Below are positions 20,505-28,420 of a stretch of DNA of 37,550 bases, piece by piece. The DNA comes from an uncultured Massilia sp. Lineage in GTDB: Bacteria; Pseudomonadota; Gammaproteobacteria; Burkholderiales; Burkholderiaceae. The position numbers and the translations under genes were made by a program. The first letter of the stretch is position 1. Each line of letters opens with the position of its first letter. Under the pieces are notes generated by a model. That model did not search any database and had not been told where the DNA came from. It was given only the letters and a program-made list of their open reading frames with translations. Where the stretch lies: assembly GCA_946886065.1 (NCBI GenBank), contig CAMPHU010000017.1:1-37550 (forward strand). Reading direction: 5' to 3'.

Positions 20505-21335
20505 ATGGCATACGCAAGGACGAAAGACGGTGTGGACATCTTCTACAAGGATTGGGGGCCGCGCGACGCACAGGTCATCTTCTTCCACCATGGCTGGCCG
20601 CTCAGCGCGGACGACTGGGACGCCCAGATGCTGTTCTTCCTGAACCAGGGATTCCGGGTGGTGGCCCACGACAGGCGCGGGCACGGGCGCTCCAGCCAGG
20701 TGTGGGATGGCCACGACATGGACCACTACGCGGATGACGTGGCGGCGGTCGTCGAGCAGCTCGGGGTGCGCGGCGCCGTGCACGTGGGCCATTCGACCGG
20801 AGGCGGCGAAGTGGTCCGCTATCTCGCCCGCCACGCCCATGATCCCGTCGCCCGGGCGGTCCTGGTCAGCGCCGTGCCGCCGCTGATGATGAAGACCGAG
20901 GCCAATCCCGACGGCACGCCGAAGGAAGTGTTCGACGACTTCCAGGCGCAGCTGGCGGCGAACCGCGCGAAGTTCTACCACGACATCCCGTCCGGCCCCT
21001 TCTACGGCTACAACAAGCTCTTGCACAAGTCCTCGGAGCCGGTGATCCTCAACTGGTGGCGCCAGGGGATGATGGGAAGCGCCAAGGCGCACTACGACGG
21101 CATCGTGGCGTTCTCGCAGACGGATTTCAGCGCCGACCTGCGGGGGATCACGACGCCGGTCCTGGTGATCCACGGCGACGACGACCAGGTGGTCCCCTAC
21201 AAGGCCTCGGGGCCGCGCTCCGCCGAGCTGTTAAGGAACGGCACGCTCAAGACTTACAAGGGCGCGCCGCACGGGATTCCGACGACCAATGCCGATGAAC
21301 TGAACGCGGACATCCTCGCCTTCGTGCGCGGATAA
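20505..21335 (+). CDS. Alpha/beta hydrolase, non-heme chloroperoxidase type
   Basis: 276 residues with a strong GAGGAGG site upstream of ATG 20505. The sequence matches the cofactor-free haloperoxidase/arylesterase group throughout: FFHHGWPLSADDWDAQM, VVAHDRRGHGRSSQ, nucleophile S97 in VGHSTGGGEV, the acid in IHGDDDQVVPY, and the His in KGAPHGIPTTNADELNADIL. In vivo these enzymes are usually esterases or perhydrolases rather than true halogenating enzymes. It follows the frameshifted gene in the MerR-controlled cluster, so its expression probably depends on the promoter at 19749. Confidence 0.95.
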   Translation: MAYARTKDGVDIFYKDWGPRDAQVIFFHHGWPLSADDWDAQMLFFLNQGFRVVAHDRRGHGRSSQVWDGHDMDHYADDVAAVVEQLGVRGAVHVGHSTGGGEVVRYLARHAHDPVARAVLVSAVPPLMMKTEANPDGTPKEVFDDFQAQLAANRAKFYHDIPSGPFYGYNKLLHKSSEPVILNWWRQGMMGSAKAHYDGIVAFSQTDFSADLRGITTPVLVIHGDDDQVVPYKASGPRSAELLRNGTLKTYKGAPHGIPTTNADELNADILAFVRG

Positions 21336-21419
21336 GGCAGGGGTCCGCACACGCGGCGGCCGGCGCGGCGCGGGTGGCTGCGCCGGCATGTGCGCGCGCC
21401 AGGCAGTGCCGGTTCAGCG

Positions 21420-22466
21420 CTAGACGCCGCTTTCGCTGGCCCGGGCCAGCGCCTCCGCGCGCGGACTGCGCAGCGCGACCGGTTCGCCCACCTGGGCCGC
21501 GATTCCGTCGATGGCCGCCAGCACCTTGTCCGGATGGGCGTAATGGAACATGTGGCCGGTGCCCGGCTGCAGTTCCAGCTGGCTGTTGTGCAAGCCCTCG
21601 TGCAGGCGTTCCGCGTTATGGCCCGAACTGGCGACCTTGTCCTGGGTACCGGCCAGGATGGCCGCGGGCACCTTCAGTTCGCCATAGCGCCTGGCCAGCG
21701 ACATCGCCGCAGGAATCATCATCGCGCTTTCCGCGGCGGCGGCGCGCAGCTGCCTGGGCCGCAGGGCCATCCAGACCGGCATGCCGCCAAAGCGTTCCGA
21801 GACGGGCATCGGCGAGAACGCGCGCTTGATGACGGGCCGCCAGATCATGCGCGATACCAGCGGCGACACCGTGTAGCGCAGCAGGTCGCCGATCACGGGT
21901 ACGGCCGGCGGCGCGGACAGCGGCGCATCCAGCCGCACGCTCGGATAGTAATAGCCGGACATCAGCACCAGGCCGCGCACGAAGTCCGGCACCTGCAAGC
22001 CCATTGCCAGCGCCACCATCGTTCCCCACGAGTGGCCGAGGACGATGGCGGAATCGACGCCGATCTCCTGCAGCGCATGGTGCAGCAGGCGCGCCTGCTT
22101 GTCCGGTGTCCACACCGTGCTGCGCGGGCGCTCGCTGTAGCCGAAGCCGGGACGGTCGAAGGCGATCACGCGGTAGTGGCTGGACGCCATGTCGAGCAGG
22201 CCGCTGAGCTCGAAGTCCTTGGAGTAGACGCCGTTGCCGTGCAAGAGCACGAGGGCGGGGCCTTCGCCCCGTTCGAGATAGTGCAGGCGCACGCCGTCGA
22301 CGGTCACGAACTTGCCTTCGGGCGGATGCTCGCGCTCCACCTGGCGGCTGCGGGCCTGGACGAACAGCCAGGAGGCGGCCAGCCCGGCTGCGGCCCAGAG
22401 CAGGCCCGAGGGCAGCCTGGAGGCGGAGCGGGATCGCACGGAATAGCTGCGGTAAGAGTCGTTCAC
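21420..22466 (-). CDS. Membrane-anchored alpha/beta hydrolase
   Basis: 348 residues. A short basic N-terminus is followed by one hydrophobic helix (SGLLWAAAGLAASWLFVQA, ~20-38), so the enzyme is probably anchored with its domain outside the cytoplasm. The hydrolase core has LVLLHGNGVYSKDFE, VIAFDRPGFGYSERP, the nucleophile elbow LGHSWGTMVAL, the acid near LAGTQDKVAS and the His in GTGHMFHYAHPD. The substrate is unknown. Its start overlaps the stop of the sirtuin gene by 4 bp (ATGA on the minus strand), so the two are co-translated. Confidence 0.9.
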   Translation of the reverse strand: MNDSYRSYSVRSRSASRLPSGLLWAAAGLAASWLFVQARSRQVEREHPPEGKFVTVDGVRLHYLERGEGPALVLLHGNGVYSKDFELSGLLDMASSHYRVIAFDRPGFGYSERPRSTVWTPDKQARLLHHALQEIGVDSAIVLGHSWGTMVALAMGLQVPDFVRGLVLMSGYYYPSVRLDAPLSAPPAVPVIGDLLRYTVSPLVSRMIWRPVIKRAFSPMPVSERFGGMPVWMALRPRQLRAAAAESAMMIPAAMSLARRYGELKVPAAILAGTQDKVASSGHNAERLHEGLHNSQLELQPGTGHMFHYAHPDKVLAAIDGIAAQVGEPVALRSPRAEALARASESGV

Positions 22467-23356
22467 AGTGTTCCCCTATGGTCGATGAAGGAGGGCGGCG
22501 GCCCGGGTAGCGGCGCGGCCAGCAGTTGCGCGACGAGCGGCAGCACGTGCTCGGCGGATTCGTCGAGCTTCAGGTGCAGCAGGTCGTCGGCGCGCGTGCG
22601 CCCGAGGTTGAGGGCGGCGATCGGCTTGCCGCTCTGGGTCGCCATGCGGCAGAAGCGAAAGCCCGAAAACACCACCAGCGAAGAGCCGACCACCAGCAGG
22701 GAATCGGCCTTGTCCATTTGCGCCAGGGCGCAGGCGGTGCGGGCCGCCGGCACGTTATCGCCGAAGAAAACGACGTCCGGGGCCAGCGCCCCGCCGCAAT
22801 GCACGCAGCGCGGCAGCGTGAAGTCCGTCAGCGCATCGGTGTCGAGCGCGGCGTCGCCGTCGGGCAGCGGCATCGCCATCGACGCGGCCACTGCGGGATT
22901 GGCTTCCGCGAGCTGGGTCTGGATGAAAGCGCGCGGAAACCGGGCCTCGCAGGCGAGGCAGCTCACGTGGTGTATGTTGCCGTGCAATTCCAGTACGGCA
23001 TGGCTGCCGGCCTGGTGGTGCAGGCCGTCGACGTTCTGGGTCAGCAGGAAGCCGATCCTGCCGCTGGCCTCGAGCGCGGCCAGGGCCTGGTGCCCGCCGT
23101 TGGGCGCGGCCTTGGCCAGCACCGGCCAGCCCACCATGCTGCGCGCCCAGTAGCGGCGCTGGACGGCCTCGGAACGGCGGAACTCCGGCCCCTGGATGGG
23201 CTGTTTGCCACGCCGGACGCCGTCACGGTCGCGGTAGCCGGGGATACCCGACGCCGTCGACAGGCCCGCCCCGGTCAGTACCAGGGTGCGGGTGTGCCGC
23301 TCGAGGAAGGCGGCCAGTTCCTCGGCCCGGTCCTGGACGGTGAATGCTTCTGCCAT
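22463..23356 (-). CDS. Sir2-family NAD-dependent protein deacylase
   Basis: 297 residues. Sirtuins remove acyl groups from lysines while consuming NAD. The NAD-binding motif is VLTGAGLSTASGIPGYRDRDG (GAGLS at 29-33), followed by LLTQNVDGLHHQAG. The catalytic His is in LELHGNIHHV. The zinc site is two C-x-x-C pairs, SCLACEAR and RCVHCGG, separated by an insert of about 50 residues that is longer than in E. coli CobB. The G-Y-R-D-R-D-G motif resembles the SIRT4-like class. It is upstream of and overlaps a hydrolase gene. NAD biosynthesis genes lie on both sides (nadA-nadC and nadB), which may reflect linked metabolism. Confidence 0.95.
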   Translation of the reverse strand: MAEAFTVQDRAEELAAFLERHTRTLVLTGAGLSTASGIPGYRDRDGVRRGKQPIQGPEFRRSEAVQRRYWARSMVGWPVLAKAAPNGGHQALAALEASGRIGFLLTQNVDGLHHQAGSHAVLELHGNIHHVSCLACEARFPRAFIQTQLAEANPAVAASMAMPLPDGDAALDTDALTDFTLPRCVHCGGALAPDVVFFGDNVPAARTACALAQMDKADSLLVVGSSLVVFSGFRFCRMATQSGKPIAALNLGRTRADDLLHLKLDESAEHVLPLVAQLLAAPLPGPPPSFIDHRGTL

Positions 23357-23455
23357 GTTGCGAAATCCTCCCTATGCATGGGATCGTAACACCCGCGCGT
23401 GAGGGGCTGGAACACGATTCCGCGGCAACATGGATCGCGTGCCGCCGGCGGCATC

Positions 23456-24355
23456 TTACCGGGCAGAAACTGCGATGCCGCCCACGATCATGCCGAAAGC
23501 CAGCACGTGGTAAAGGTGGGGCGGCTCGCCGAGGAAGGCCGAGGACAGCAGGGCCGTGAACAGCGGCGTCAGGTTGATGAAGAAGGCGCCGATGCTGGGG
23601 CCGGCGCGCAGCACGCCCGCGCCCCAGAAGCGCATGGCCAGGATCGCCGGGCCGATCGCCACGTACAGCAGGGCCGCCGCCAGTTGCCAGCTCCAGGCGA
23701 CGTGGACGTCCTGCAGCGCCCATTCGCCACCCGCCAGCGCGGCCGACCACAGGACGCCGTAGGCCACCTGGGCCAGCAGGAAGGCGGCCCAGTCCTGGCG
23801 CAGCGCGGGCACGTCCCTCTGCTGCATCAGCATCCAGCTGTAGAAGGACCAGGCGATCGTGGCCAGGATCATGTACAGGTCGCCGACCACCAGGCGCAGG
23901 GCGGCCAATTGTTCCAGGTCGCCCCGGCACATCACGACCAGCACCCCGAGGATCGACAGGATCGCCCCTGCCACCTGGCGCGGCTTGACCGGCACGCCGT
24001 AGAACAGGCGCCCGACCAGCAGCATCCAGACCGGAATGCCGGAGGCCACCAGGGTGACGTTGATGGGCGTGGAAGTCTGCAGGGCCAGGTATTGCAGGGA
24101 GTTGTACAGGCCCACGCTCAGCAGCCCCAGCACGCAGTAGCGGCGCCAGTTGGCGCCGACGCCGCTGCCGGCCCGCAGGGCGGCCCTCCCGAGCGGCACC
24201 AGGATGGCCAGCGCCAGCACCCAGCGGATCAGGTTCAGGGTCATCGGCGGCACGGCGTCGCGCACCAGGCGGCCGACGACGGCGTTGCCGGCCCACAGGA
24301 CCGGCGGGATAGTCAGGGCCAGGATGGTGGAGGGGGTGAGGGCTTGGCGGTTCAT
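23456..24355 (-). CDS. EamA/DMT-superfamily transporter
   Basis: 299 residues from ATG 24353-24355; a TTG four codons upstream is the alternative and neither has a clear ribosome-binding site. About ten hydrophobic helices in two EamA repeats are seen, with the usual NLIRWVLALAILVPLGR near the first repeat and WSFYSWMLMQQRD at the centre. The family exports or imports small metabolites such as amino acids and nucleosides; the substrate cannot be told. It lies 45 bp after nadB on the same strand, so it may be co-transcribed with it. Confidence 0.9.
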   Translation of the reverse strand: MNRQALTPSTILALTIPPVLWAGNAVVGRLVRDAVPPMTLNLIRWVLALAILVPLGRAALRAGSGVGANWRRYCVLGLLSVGLYNSLQYLALQTSTPINVTLVASGIPVWMLLVGRLFYGVPVKPRQVAGAILSILGVLVVMCRGDLEQLAALRLVVGDLYMILATIAWSFYSWMLMQQRDVPALRQDWAAFLLAQVAYGVLWSAALAGGEWALQDVHVAWSWQLAAALLYVAIGPAILAMRFWGAGVLRAGPSIGAFFINLTPLFTALLSSAFLGEPPHLYHVLAFGMIVGGIAVSAR

Positions 24356-24400
24356 GGGGGAGGACAACGGGGCCCGCCGGGGCGTGCCGGCAGCGCAGGT

Positions 24401-26029
24401 TTAACGGCGGCGCGGCGTGAGCACGCTCGGCAGGGCCTTGGGCAGCGTGTCGGGGAAGTCGCGCGAGAAGTGCAGGCCGCGGCTTTCGTGGCGCGACAGG
24501 GCGCTGCGCACGATCAGGTGGGCCACCTCGACCAGGTTGCGCAGCTCCAGCAGGTCCGGCGTGATCCGGAAGTTCCGGTAGTACTCGTCGATCTCCTCCT
24601 TGAGCAGCTTGATGCGGTGCATGGCCCGCTCCAGGCGCTTGGTGGTGCGCACGATGCCGACGTAGTTCCACATGAAGCGGCGCAGTTCGTCCCAGTTGTG
24701 GGCGATGACGACTTCCTCGTCGGCGTTGGTGACGCGGCTTTCGTCCCAGGGCGGCAGCACCGGATTCTGGATCGGCGGCGCCGCGGCGATCTGGTGCGCG
24801 CACGCGCGGCCGACCACCACGCATTCGAGCAGCGAGTTGCTGGCCAGCCGGTTGGCGCCGTGCAGGCCGGTGCAGGCGGTTTCGCCCACCGCGTACAGGC
24901 CGGGAATATCGGTGCGCCCGGCGAGGTCGGTGACGATGCCGCCGCAGGTGAAGTGCACCGCCGGCACCACCGGAATCGGTTCCCTGGTGATATCGATGCC
25001 CAGCTCGAGGCAGCGCGCATAGATGGTGGGGAAATGCTCCTTGAGGAAGGCCGGGTCCTGGTGGCTGATATCCAGGTGCACGTAATCGAGGCCGCGCTTC
25101 TTCATCTCGAAGTCGATGGCGCGCGCGACCACGTCGCGCGGGGCCAGCTCGCCGCGCTCGTCGTGGGCGGGCATGAAGCGGGTGCCGGCGGCGGCGCCGG
25201 CTTCCGGCGGCAGCTTGAGCAGGCCGCCTTCGCCGCGGATCGCCTCGGTGATCAGGAAGGACTTGGCGTAGGGATGGTACAGGCAGGTCGGGTGGAACTG
25301 GATGAACTCCATGTTCTCCACGCGGCAGCCGGCGCGCCAGGCCATCGCGATGCCGTCGCCGGTGGCGGTGTCGGGGTTGGTGGTGTACAGGTAGACCTTG
25401 CCCGCGCCGCCGGTGGCCAGCACGGTGTGCTCGGCCTCGACGGTGAGCACCTTGCCGTTGCGCTCATCCTGCACGTACAGGCCATAGCAGCGCGGCTGGC
25501 CGACCAGGTGCGGCGCATTGCCCTGGATGCCGTTGCCGGTGAGCTTGTCCGAGGTGATGACGTCGATCGCGCAATGATGCTCGAACAAGGCGATGTTCGG
25601 ATGGGCGCGTACTTTCTGCTCCAGGGTCACCTGGACCGCGTGGCCGGTGGCGTCGGCCGCGTGGATGATGCGGCGCTGGCTGTGGCCGCCTTCGCGGGTG
25701 AGGTGGAAGCCCAGTTCCGCGCTCTCGTCGCGGGTGAAGGGCACGCCTTGCTCGATCAGCCATTCGATGGCTTCGCGCCCGTGCTCCACGATGTAGCGGG
25801 TGGCCGCCTCGTCGCACAGGCCGGCGCCGGCCACCAGGGTGTCGGCGATGTGCTGGTCGTGGCTGTCGCCCGAATCGAGCACGGCGGCGATGCCGCCTTG
25901 CGCCCAGTTGCTGGCGCCGTCGAGGAGCTCGCGTTTCGAAATGATCGCAACCCGCTTGGTTTGCGCGAGGTGCAGGGCCACCGACAGGCCGGCCAGACCG
26001 CTGCCGACAATAGCGACGTCAAATTTCAT
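24401..26029 (-). CDS. nadB: L-aspartate oxidase
   Basis: 542 residues from ATG 26027-26029; an in-frame ATG 12 bp upstream (26041) is possible and neither has a good ribosome-binding site. NadB oxidises L-aspartate to iminoaspartate with FAD, the first step of de novo NAD synthesis, and hands it to NadA. The FAD-binding motif is VAIVGSGLAGLSVALHLAQ. GASNWAQGGIAAVLDSGDSH and GEGGLLKLP are typical, as are HFTCGGIVTDLAGRTDIPGL and ETACTGLHGANRLASNSLLE. A promoter-like pair lies just upstream. Its partners nadA and nadC are on the opposite strand about 7 kb away. Confidence 0.97.
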   Translation of the reverse strand: MKFDVAIVGSGLAGLSVALHLAQTKRVAIISKRELLDGASNWAQGGIAAVLDSGDSHDQHIADTLVAGAGLCDEAATRYIVEHGREAIEWLIEQGVPFTRDESAELGFHLTREGGHSQRRIIHAADATGHAVQVTLEQKVRAHPNIALFEHHCAIDVITSDKLTGNGIQGNAPHLVGQPRCYGLYVQDERNGKVLTVEAEHTVLATGGAGKVYLYTTNPDTATGDGIAMAWRAGCRVENMEFIQFHPTCLYHPYAKSFLITEAIRGEGGLLKLPPEAGAAAGTRFMPAHDERGELAPRDVVARAIDFEMKKRGLDYVHLDISHQDPAFLKEHFPTIYARCLELGIDITREPIPVVPAVHFTCGGIVTDLAGRTDIPGLYAVGETACTGLHGANRLASNSLLECVVVGRACAHQIAAAPPIQNPVLPPWDESRVTNADEEVVIAHNWDELRRFMWNYVGIVRTTKRLERAMHRIKLLKEEIDEYYRNFRITPDLLELRNLVEVAHLIVRSALSRHESRGLHFSRDFPDTLPKALPSVLTPRRR

Positions 26030-26058
26030 GGCAAATGTCATATTTGTACAGAGGCATC

Positions 26059-26088
26059 ACTATAGACGATTTGCGATGGCCGCGTCAG
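26059..26088 (-). promoter_or_regulatory. Predicted nadB promoter
   Basis: On the minus strand CTGACG (26083-26088) and TATAGT (26059-26064) are separated by 18 bp and match the sigma-70 consensus at 4/6 and 5/6 positions. The expected start of transcription is about 20 bp upstream of the ATG at 26029, which favours that start over 26041. Confidence 0.5.
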
Positions 26089-26184
26089 GACAGGGGTCCG
26101 GCCGCCCGCTTGCGTACGCGGCCGCACGGAGGCGCTCTTGCACCCGGGCTAGCATCGATCCATTCATCACGACGAGGATCCGCC

Positions 26185-26685
26185 ATGTCCGCCTACGATA
26201 CTTCCGCCCACGCCGCCGCGCTGTCCGACAAGATCGGCGCGATGCGCTTCGCCATGTTCACCTTCCGCGACCAGCACGGCCACCTGGCCAGCCAGCCGAT
26301 GACCAAGCAGCAGGTCGACCGCGAGGGCGGGCTGTGGTTCTACGTGCGCACCGCCACCGCGCTGTGGGACAGCATCGCCCACGATCCCGAGGTCAACGTC
26401 AGCTTCGCCAACAGCGAGGACAGCACCTATGTGTCGGTGAGCGGCACAGCCGAGCGCGTGGTCGACCGCACCCAAATCGGCGCCTTGTGGAATCCAATGG
26501 TCCAGGCCTGGTTCCCGGCCGGCCCCGAGGACGAGCACGTGGTGCTGGTGCGCGTGGCGCCCCACGCCGCCGAGTACTGGGATGCGAACGACAGCAAGAT
26601 GGTGCGCCTGTTCGCGATTGCCAGGGCCGCGGTGACCGGCTCGACGCCGGACGTCGACGCCGACCACGGGACCATCCGGATGTGA
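26185..26685 (+). CDS. Pyridoxamine 5'-phosphate oxidase-family general stress protein
   Basis: 166 residues from ATG 26185, with GAGGA about 7 bp upstream. The split-barrel flavin-binding fold is recognised from AMFTFRDQHGHLASQPMTKQ, GGLWFYVRTATALWDSI, VNVSFANSEDSTYVSVSGTA and VVDRTQIGALWNPMVQAWFP. These match the general stress protein 26-like group, which bind FMN or FAD but usually lack PNPOx activity. The WFPAGPEDEHVVLVRV segment is also characteristic. It is divergent from nadB. Confidence 0.92.
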   Translation: MSAYDTSAHAAALSDKIGAMRFAMFTFRDQHGHLASQPMTKQQVDREGGLWFYVRTATALWDSIAHDPEVNVSFANSEDSTYVSVSGTAERVVDRTQIGALWNPMVQAWFPAGPEDEHVVLVRVAPHAAEYWDANDSKMVRLFAIARAAVTGSTPDVDADHGTIRM

Positions 26686-26689
26686 TTTC

Positions 26690-26718
26690 TTGCTGGGAAT
26701 CACTGCTTCGCTTACAGT
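26690..26718 (+). promoter_or_regulatory. Possible promoter of the leader-pnuC unit
   Basis: TTGCTG (26690-26695) and TACAGT (26713-26718) with a 17-bp spacer. The match to consensus is modest (3/6 and 4/6), but position and spacing suit the leader ORF at 26744. Confidence 0.3.
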
Positions 26719-26743
26719 AGCCGCTTTTGAACTGGAGCGAACC

Positions 26744-26773
26744 ATGAGCAGACTCTGGCGCCGCGGCGCATGA
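26744..26773 (+). CDS. Nine-codon leader ORF coupled to pnuC
   Basis: The ORF encodes MSRLWRRGA. GGAG at 26734-26737 gives it a good ribosome-binding site, whereas pnuC itself has none. Its TGA (26771-26773) overlaps the pnuC ATG (26770-26772) as ATGA, so pnuC translation probably relies on ribosomes ending here. It could be a simple coupling device or a regulatory leader peptide. Confidence 0.5.
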   Translation: MSRLWRRGA

Positions 26774-27351
26774 TCGGCCCGCTGGAACTGGCGGCCAACG
26801 CCTTCACGGCGGCGGCGATCGTGCTGGCGGGACGCAACAGCGTCCACACCTGGTGGACCGGCATTGTCGGCTGCACCCTGTTCGGCGTGCTGTTCGCCGA
26901 AAGCCGCCTGTACGCGGATGTCCTGCTCCAGGTCTTCTTCGTCGCGACCAGCGTGCTCGGCTGGTGGCGCTGGGCGCGCGGCGACCATGGGGCGCCGCTG
27001 CCGATTACCCACGCGGGCGTGCGCAGCCTGCTGTGGATGGCGCCGGCCGGCATCGCGGCCACGGCCGGCTACGGCGCACTGCTGCACCATTACACCAACG
27101 CCTATGCCCCCTTCGTCGACTCCGCAGTGCTGGTGTTCAGCGTCATCGCCCAGCTGCTGATGATGCAGCGGCGCATCGAGAACTGGCCGGTCTGGCTGCT
27201 GGTGAACACGGTCGCGGTGCCGCTCTACTTCAGCCGCGAGCTCTACCTGACCTCGGCGCTGTATGTGGGCTTCTGGGTCAATGCGATCGTGTCGTGGCTA
27301 TGGTGGCGCAAGCTGGCCCGCCGCGAGGCGGGCGCAGTCGTCACGGGCTGA
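26770..27351 (+). CDS. pnuC: PnuC-family nicotinamide riboside-type transporter
   Basis: 193 residues with about seven hydrophobic helices. Family features are the N-terminal LELAANAFTAAAIVLAGRNS, VHTWWTGIVGCTLFGVLF, the LYADVLLQVFFVATSVLGWWRW segment (conserved Tyr-Ala-Asp and Trp-Trp-x-Trp) and the C-terminal WVNAIVSWLWWRK. PnuC transporters import nicotinamide riboside by facilitated diffusion driven by intracellular phosphorylation; thiamine-specific relatives (PnuT) exist. Proximity to nadB, nadA and nadC favours nicotinamide riboside. The gene's 3' end overlaps the convergent small gene by 11 bp. Confidence 0.9.
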   Translation: MIGPLELAANAFTAAAIVLAGRNSVHTWWTGIVGCTLFGVLFAESRLYADVLLQVFFVATSVLGWWRWARGDHGAPLPITHAGVRSLLWMAPAGIAATAGYGALLHHYTNAYAPFVDSAVLVFSVIAQLLMMQRRIENWPVWLLVNTVAVPLYFSRELYLTSALYVGFWVNAIVSWLWWRKLARREAGAVVTG

Positions 27352-27712
27352 CGGGAGGCAGGTCGCCTTCGTTTTGGTTGCCACCGGTTTCGGGCGAGCC
27401 CAAGCCGGTGGCCGAAGGTCCGGCCTGGCTGGAGCGGGTGTCCTGGGCGCCGCGGTTGATGTGGGTCATGGCGCTGTCCGCGGCTTCGCCGGCCATGCCG
27501 CCGCCGGCCCCGGGCAGCTCCCCGGTGGGCGCATTCGTGGTCTCGCCGGACTGGTTGCGCGTCAGCCCATCGCCGCCGCTGCCGCCGGTTTCCTGCTGGG
27601 TTTCGTGGCTGGGCGTCGCCCCTTGCTGGCCGGAAGTCGGGCCGCCGACCCCGATGGTGGTCGACGGATCGTTCTGCGCCGCTGCGCCTGGCCCGGATGT
27701 GGAAGAAGTCAT
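27341..27712 (-). CDS. Small disordered Gly/Ser/Thr/Gln-rich protein
   Basis: 123 residues from ATG 27710-27712, preceded by a perfect AGGAGG 5 bp upstream, which supports real translation. The composition is rich in Gly, Ser, Thr, Gln and Pro, with no hydrophobic core, no Cys and no membrane segment. It is therefore probably an intrinsically disordered soluble protein. No family is recognised. Its stop lies 11 bp inside the end of pnuC on the opposite strand. The composition resembles the low-complexity part of the fusion protein at the left end, but I see no real homology. Confidence 0.7.
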   Translation of the reverse strand: MTSSTSGPGAAAQNDPSTTIGVGGPTSGQQGATPSHETQQETGGSGGDGLTRNQSGETTNAPTGELPGAGGGMAGEAADSAMTHINRGAQDTRSSQAGPSATGLGSPETGGNQNEGDLPPVSP

Positions 27713-27825
27713 TGCGGCCTCCTGTGATGGCGGAGTCCCATTGTCGCGCAGGGAGGTCCGCGCCGCTGTCGGCGCGTATTCGGTCAGGGTGTAGGACCAG
27801 GCCGCAGGTTTGCGCAGGTTTGCCT

Positions 27826-28269
27826 TTAGTTGTAGTGCTTGTAGACCGTGGTCTTGCCGCCATCCTTCACCAGCAGCACATCGTAGGGATCGCTGCGCGG
27901 CCCTTCCATGCCCGGCGAACCGAGCGGCATCGCCGGCACGGCCAGGCCCACGGCTTTTGGCCTCTCGGCCAGCATCCGCTTGATCTCGGCGGCCGGCACG
28001 TGGCCTTCGAGCGCGTATCCCTTCACCCGGCCGGAATGGCAGGAGCCGTACTGCTCGGGAATGCCGAATTTCTGGCGGTAGTCGGAGGGGTTCTCGACGT
28101 CCGTGGCCTTGACCGTGAAGCCGTTCGCCTCGAGGTGCTTGACCCATTCCTTGCAGCAGCCGCACATCGAGGTCTTGTAGACCTCGATCACAGGCTGGGC
28201 GGCGCAGGCGGCCAGGGGCAGCCCGATCAGCACGGCGGTGGCCGAATGGATGAAGTAACGCTTGAACAT
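27826..28269 (-). CDS. DUF411 metal-binding lipoprotein
   Basis: 147 residues from ATG 28267-28269, with AGGAG 5 bp upstream. A lipobox LPLAAC (Cys22) follows a short signal sequence, so it is probably membrane-anchored. The DUF411 domain starts VIEVYKTSMCGCCKEWVKHL with the paired-cysteine metal site CGCC. It continues with FGIPEQYGSCHSGRVKGYALEGHVPA and ends in a VLLVKDGGKTTVYKHYN strand. DUF411 proteins accompany copper-resistance genes. It is divergent from a cysteine-rich copper-storage-like gene, which supports a role in copper handling. Confidence 0.92.
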   Translation of the reverse strand: MFKRYFIHSATAVLIGLPLAACAAQPVIEVYKTSMCGCCKEWVKHLEANGFTVKATDVENPSDYRQKFGIPEQYGSCHSGRVKGYALEGHVPAAEIKRMLAERPKAVGLAVPAMPLGSPGMEGPRSDPYDVLLVKDGGKTTVYKHYN

Positions 28270-28420
28270 GCTTGCTCCTGTCGATCGAGATGGTGTTTGC
28301 CCGGACGAATCGTGTGGTCCCGAGCCGCCGGCGGTGCTACGGTTCCGGTCGTGGAAACGCGCCGCTACTATACCAGTGCGGTCCGCTTTCTGGAGCACAG
28401 CCGGTTTGAAGGAGGGAGAA

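Noticed and set aside
26690..26769. NAD-type riboswitch before pnuC
   Set aside because: The leader is only about 50 nt long and contains no recognisable NAD+ riboswitch core; a coupled leader ORF explains it better.
27341..28165. 274-codon minus-strand frame joining the disordered protein and DUF411 region
   Set aside because: The upstream part is out of frame with the DUF411 gene; only the piece from 27712 has a ribosome-binding site.
28270..28420. CueR-type copper operator between the copper genes
   Set aside because: I looked for a long dyad inside a 19-bp promoter spacer and found none.
28262..28420. N-terminal extension of the Cys-rich protein
   Set aside because: The frame is open to 28262, but the strong ribosome-binding site and homology begin at 28421, and the extension lies in the divergent promoter region.
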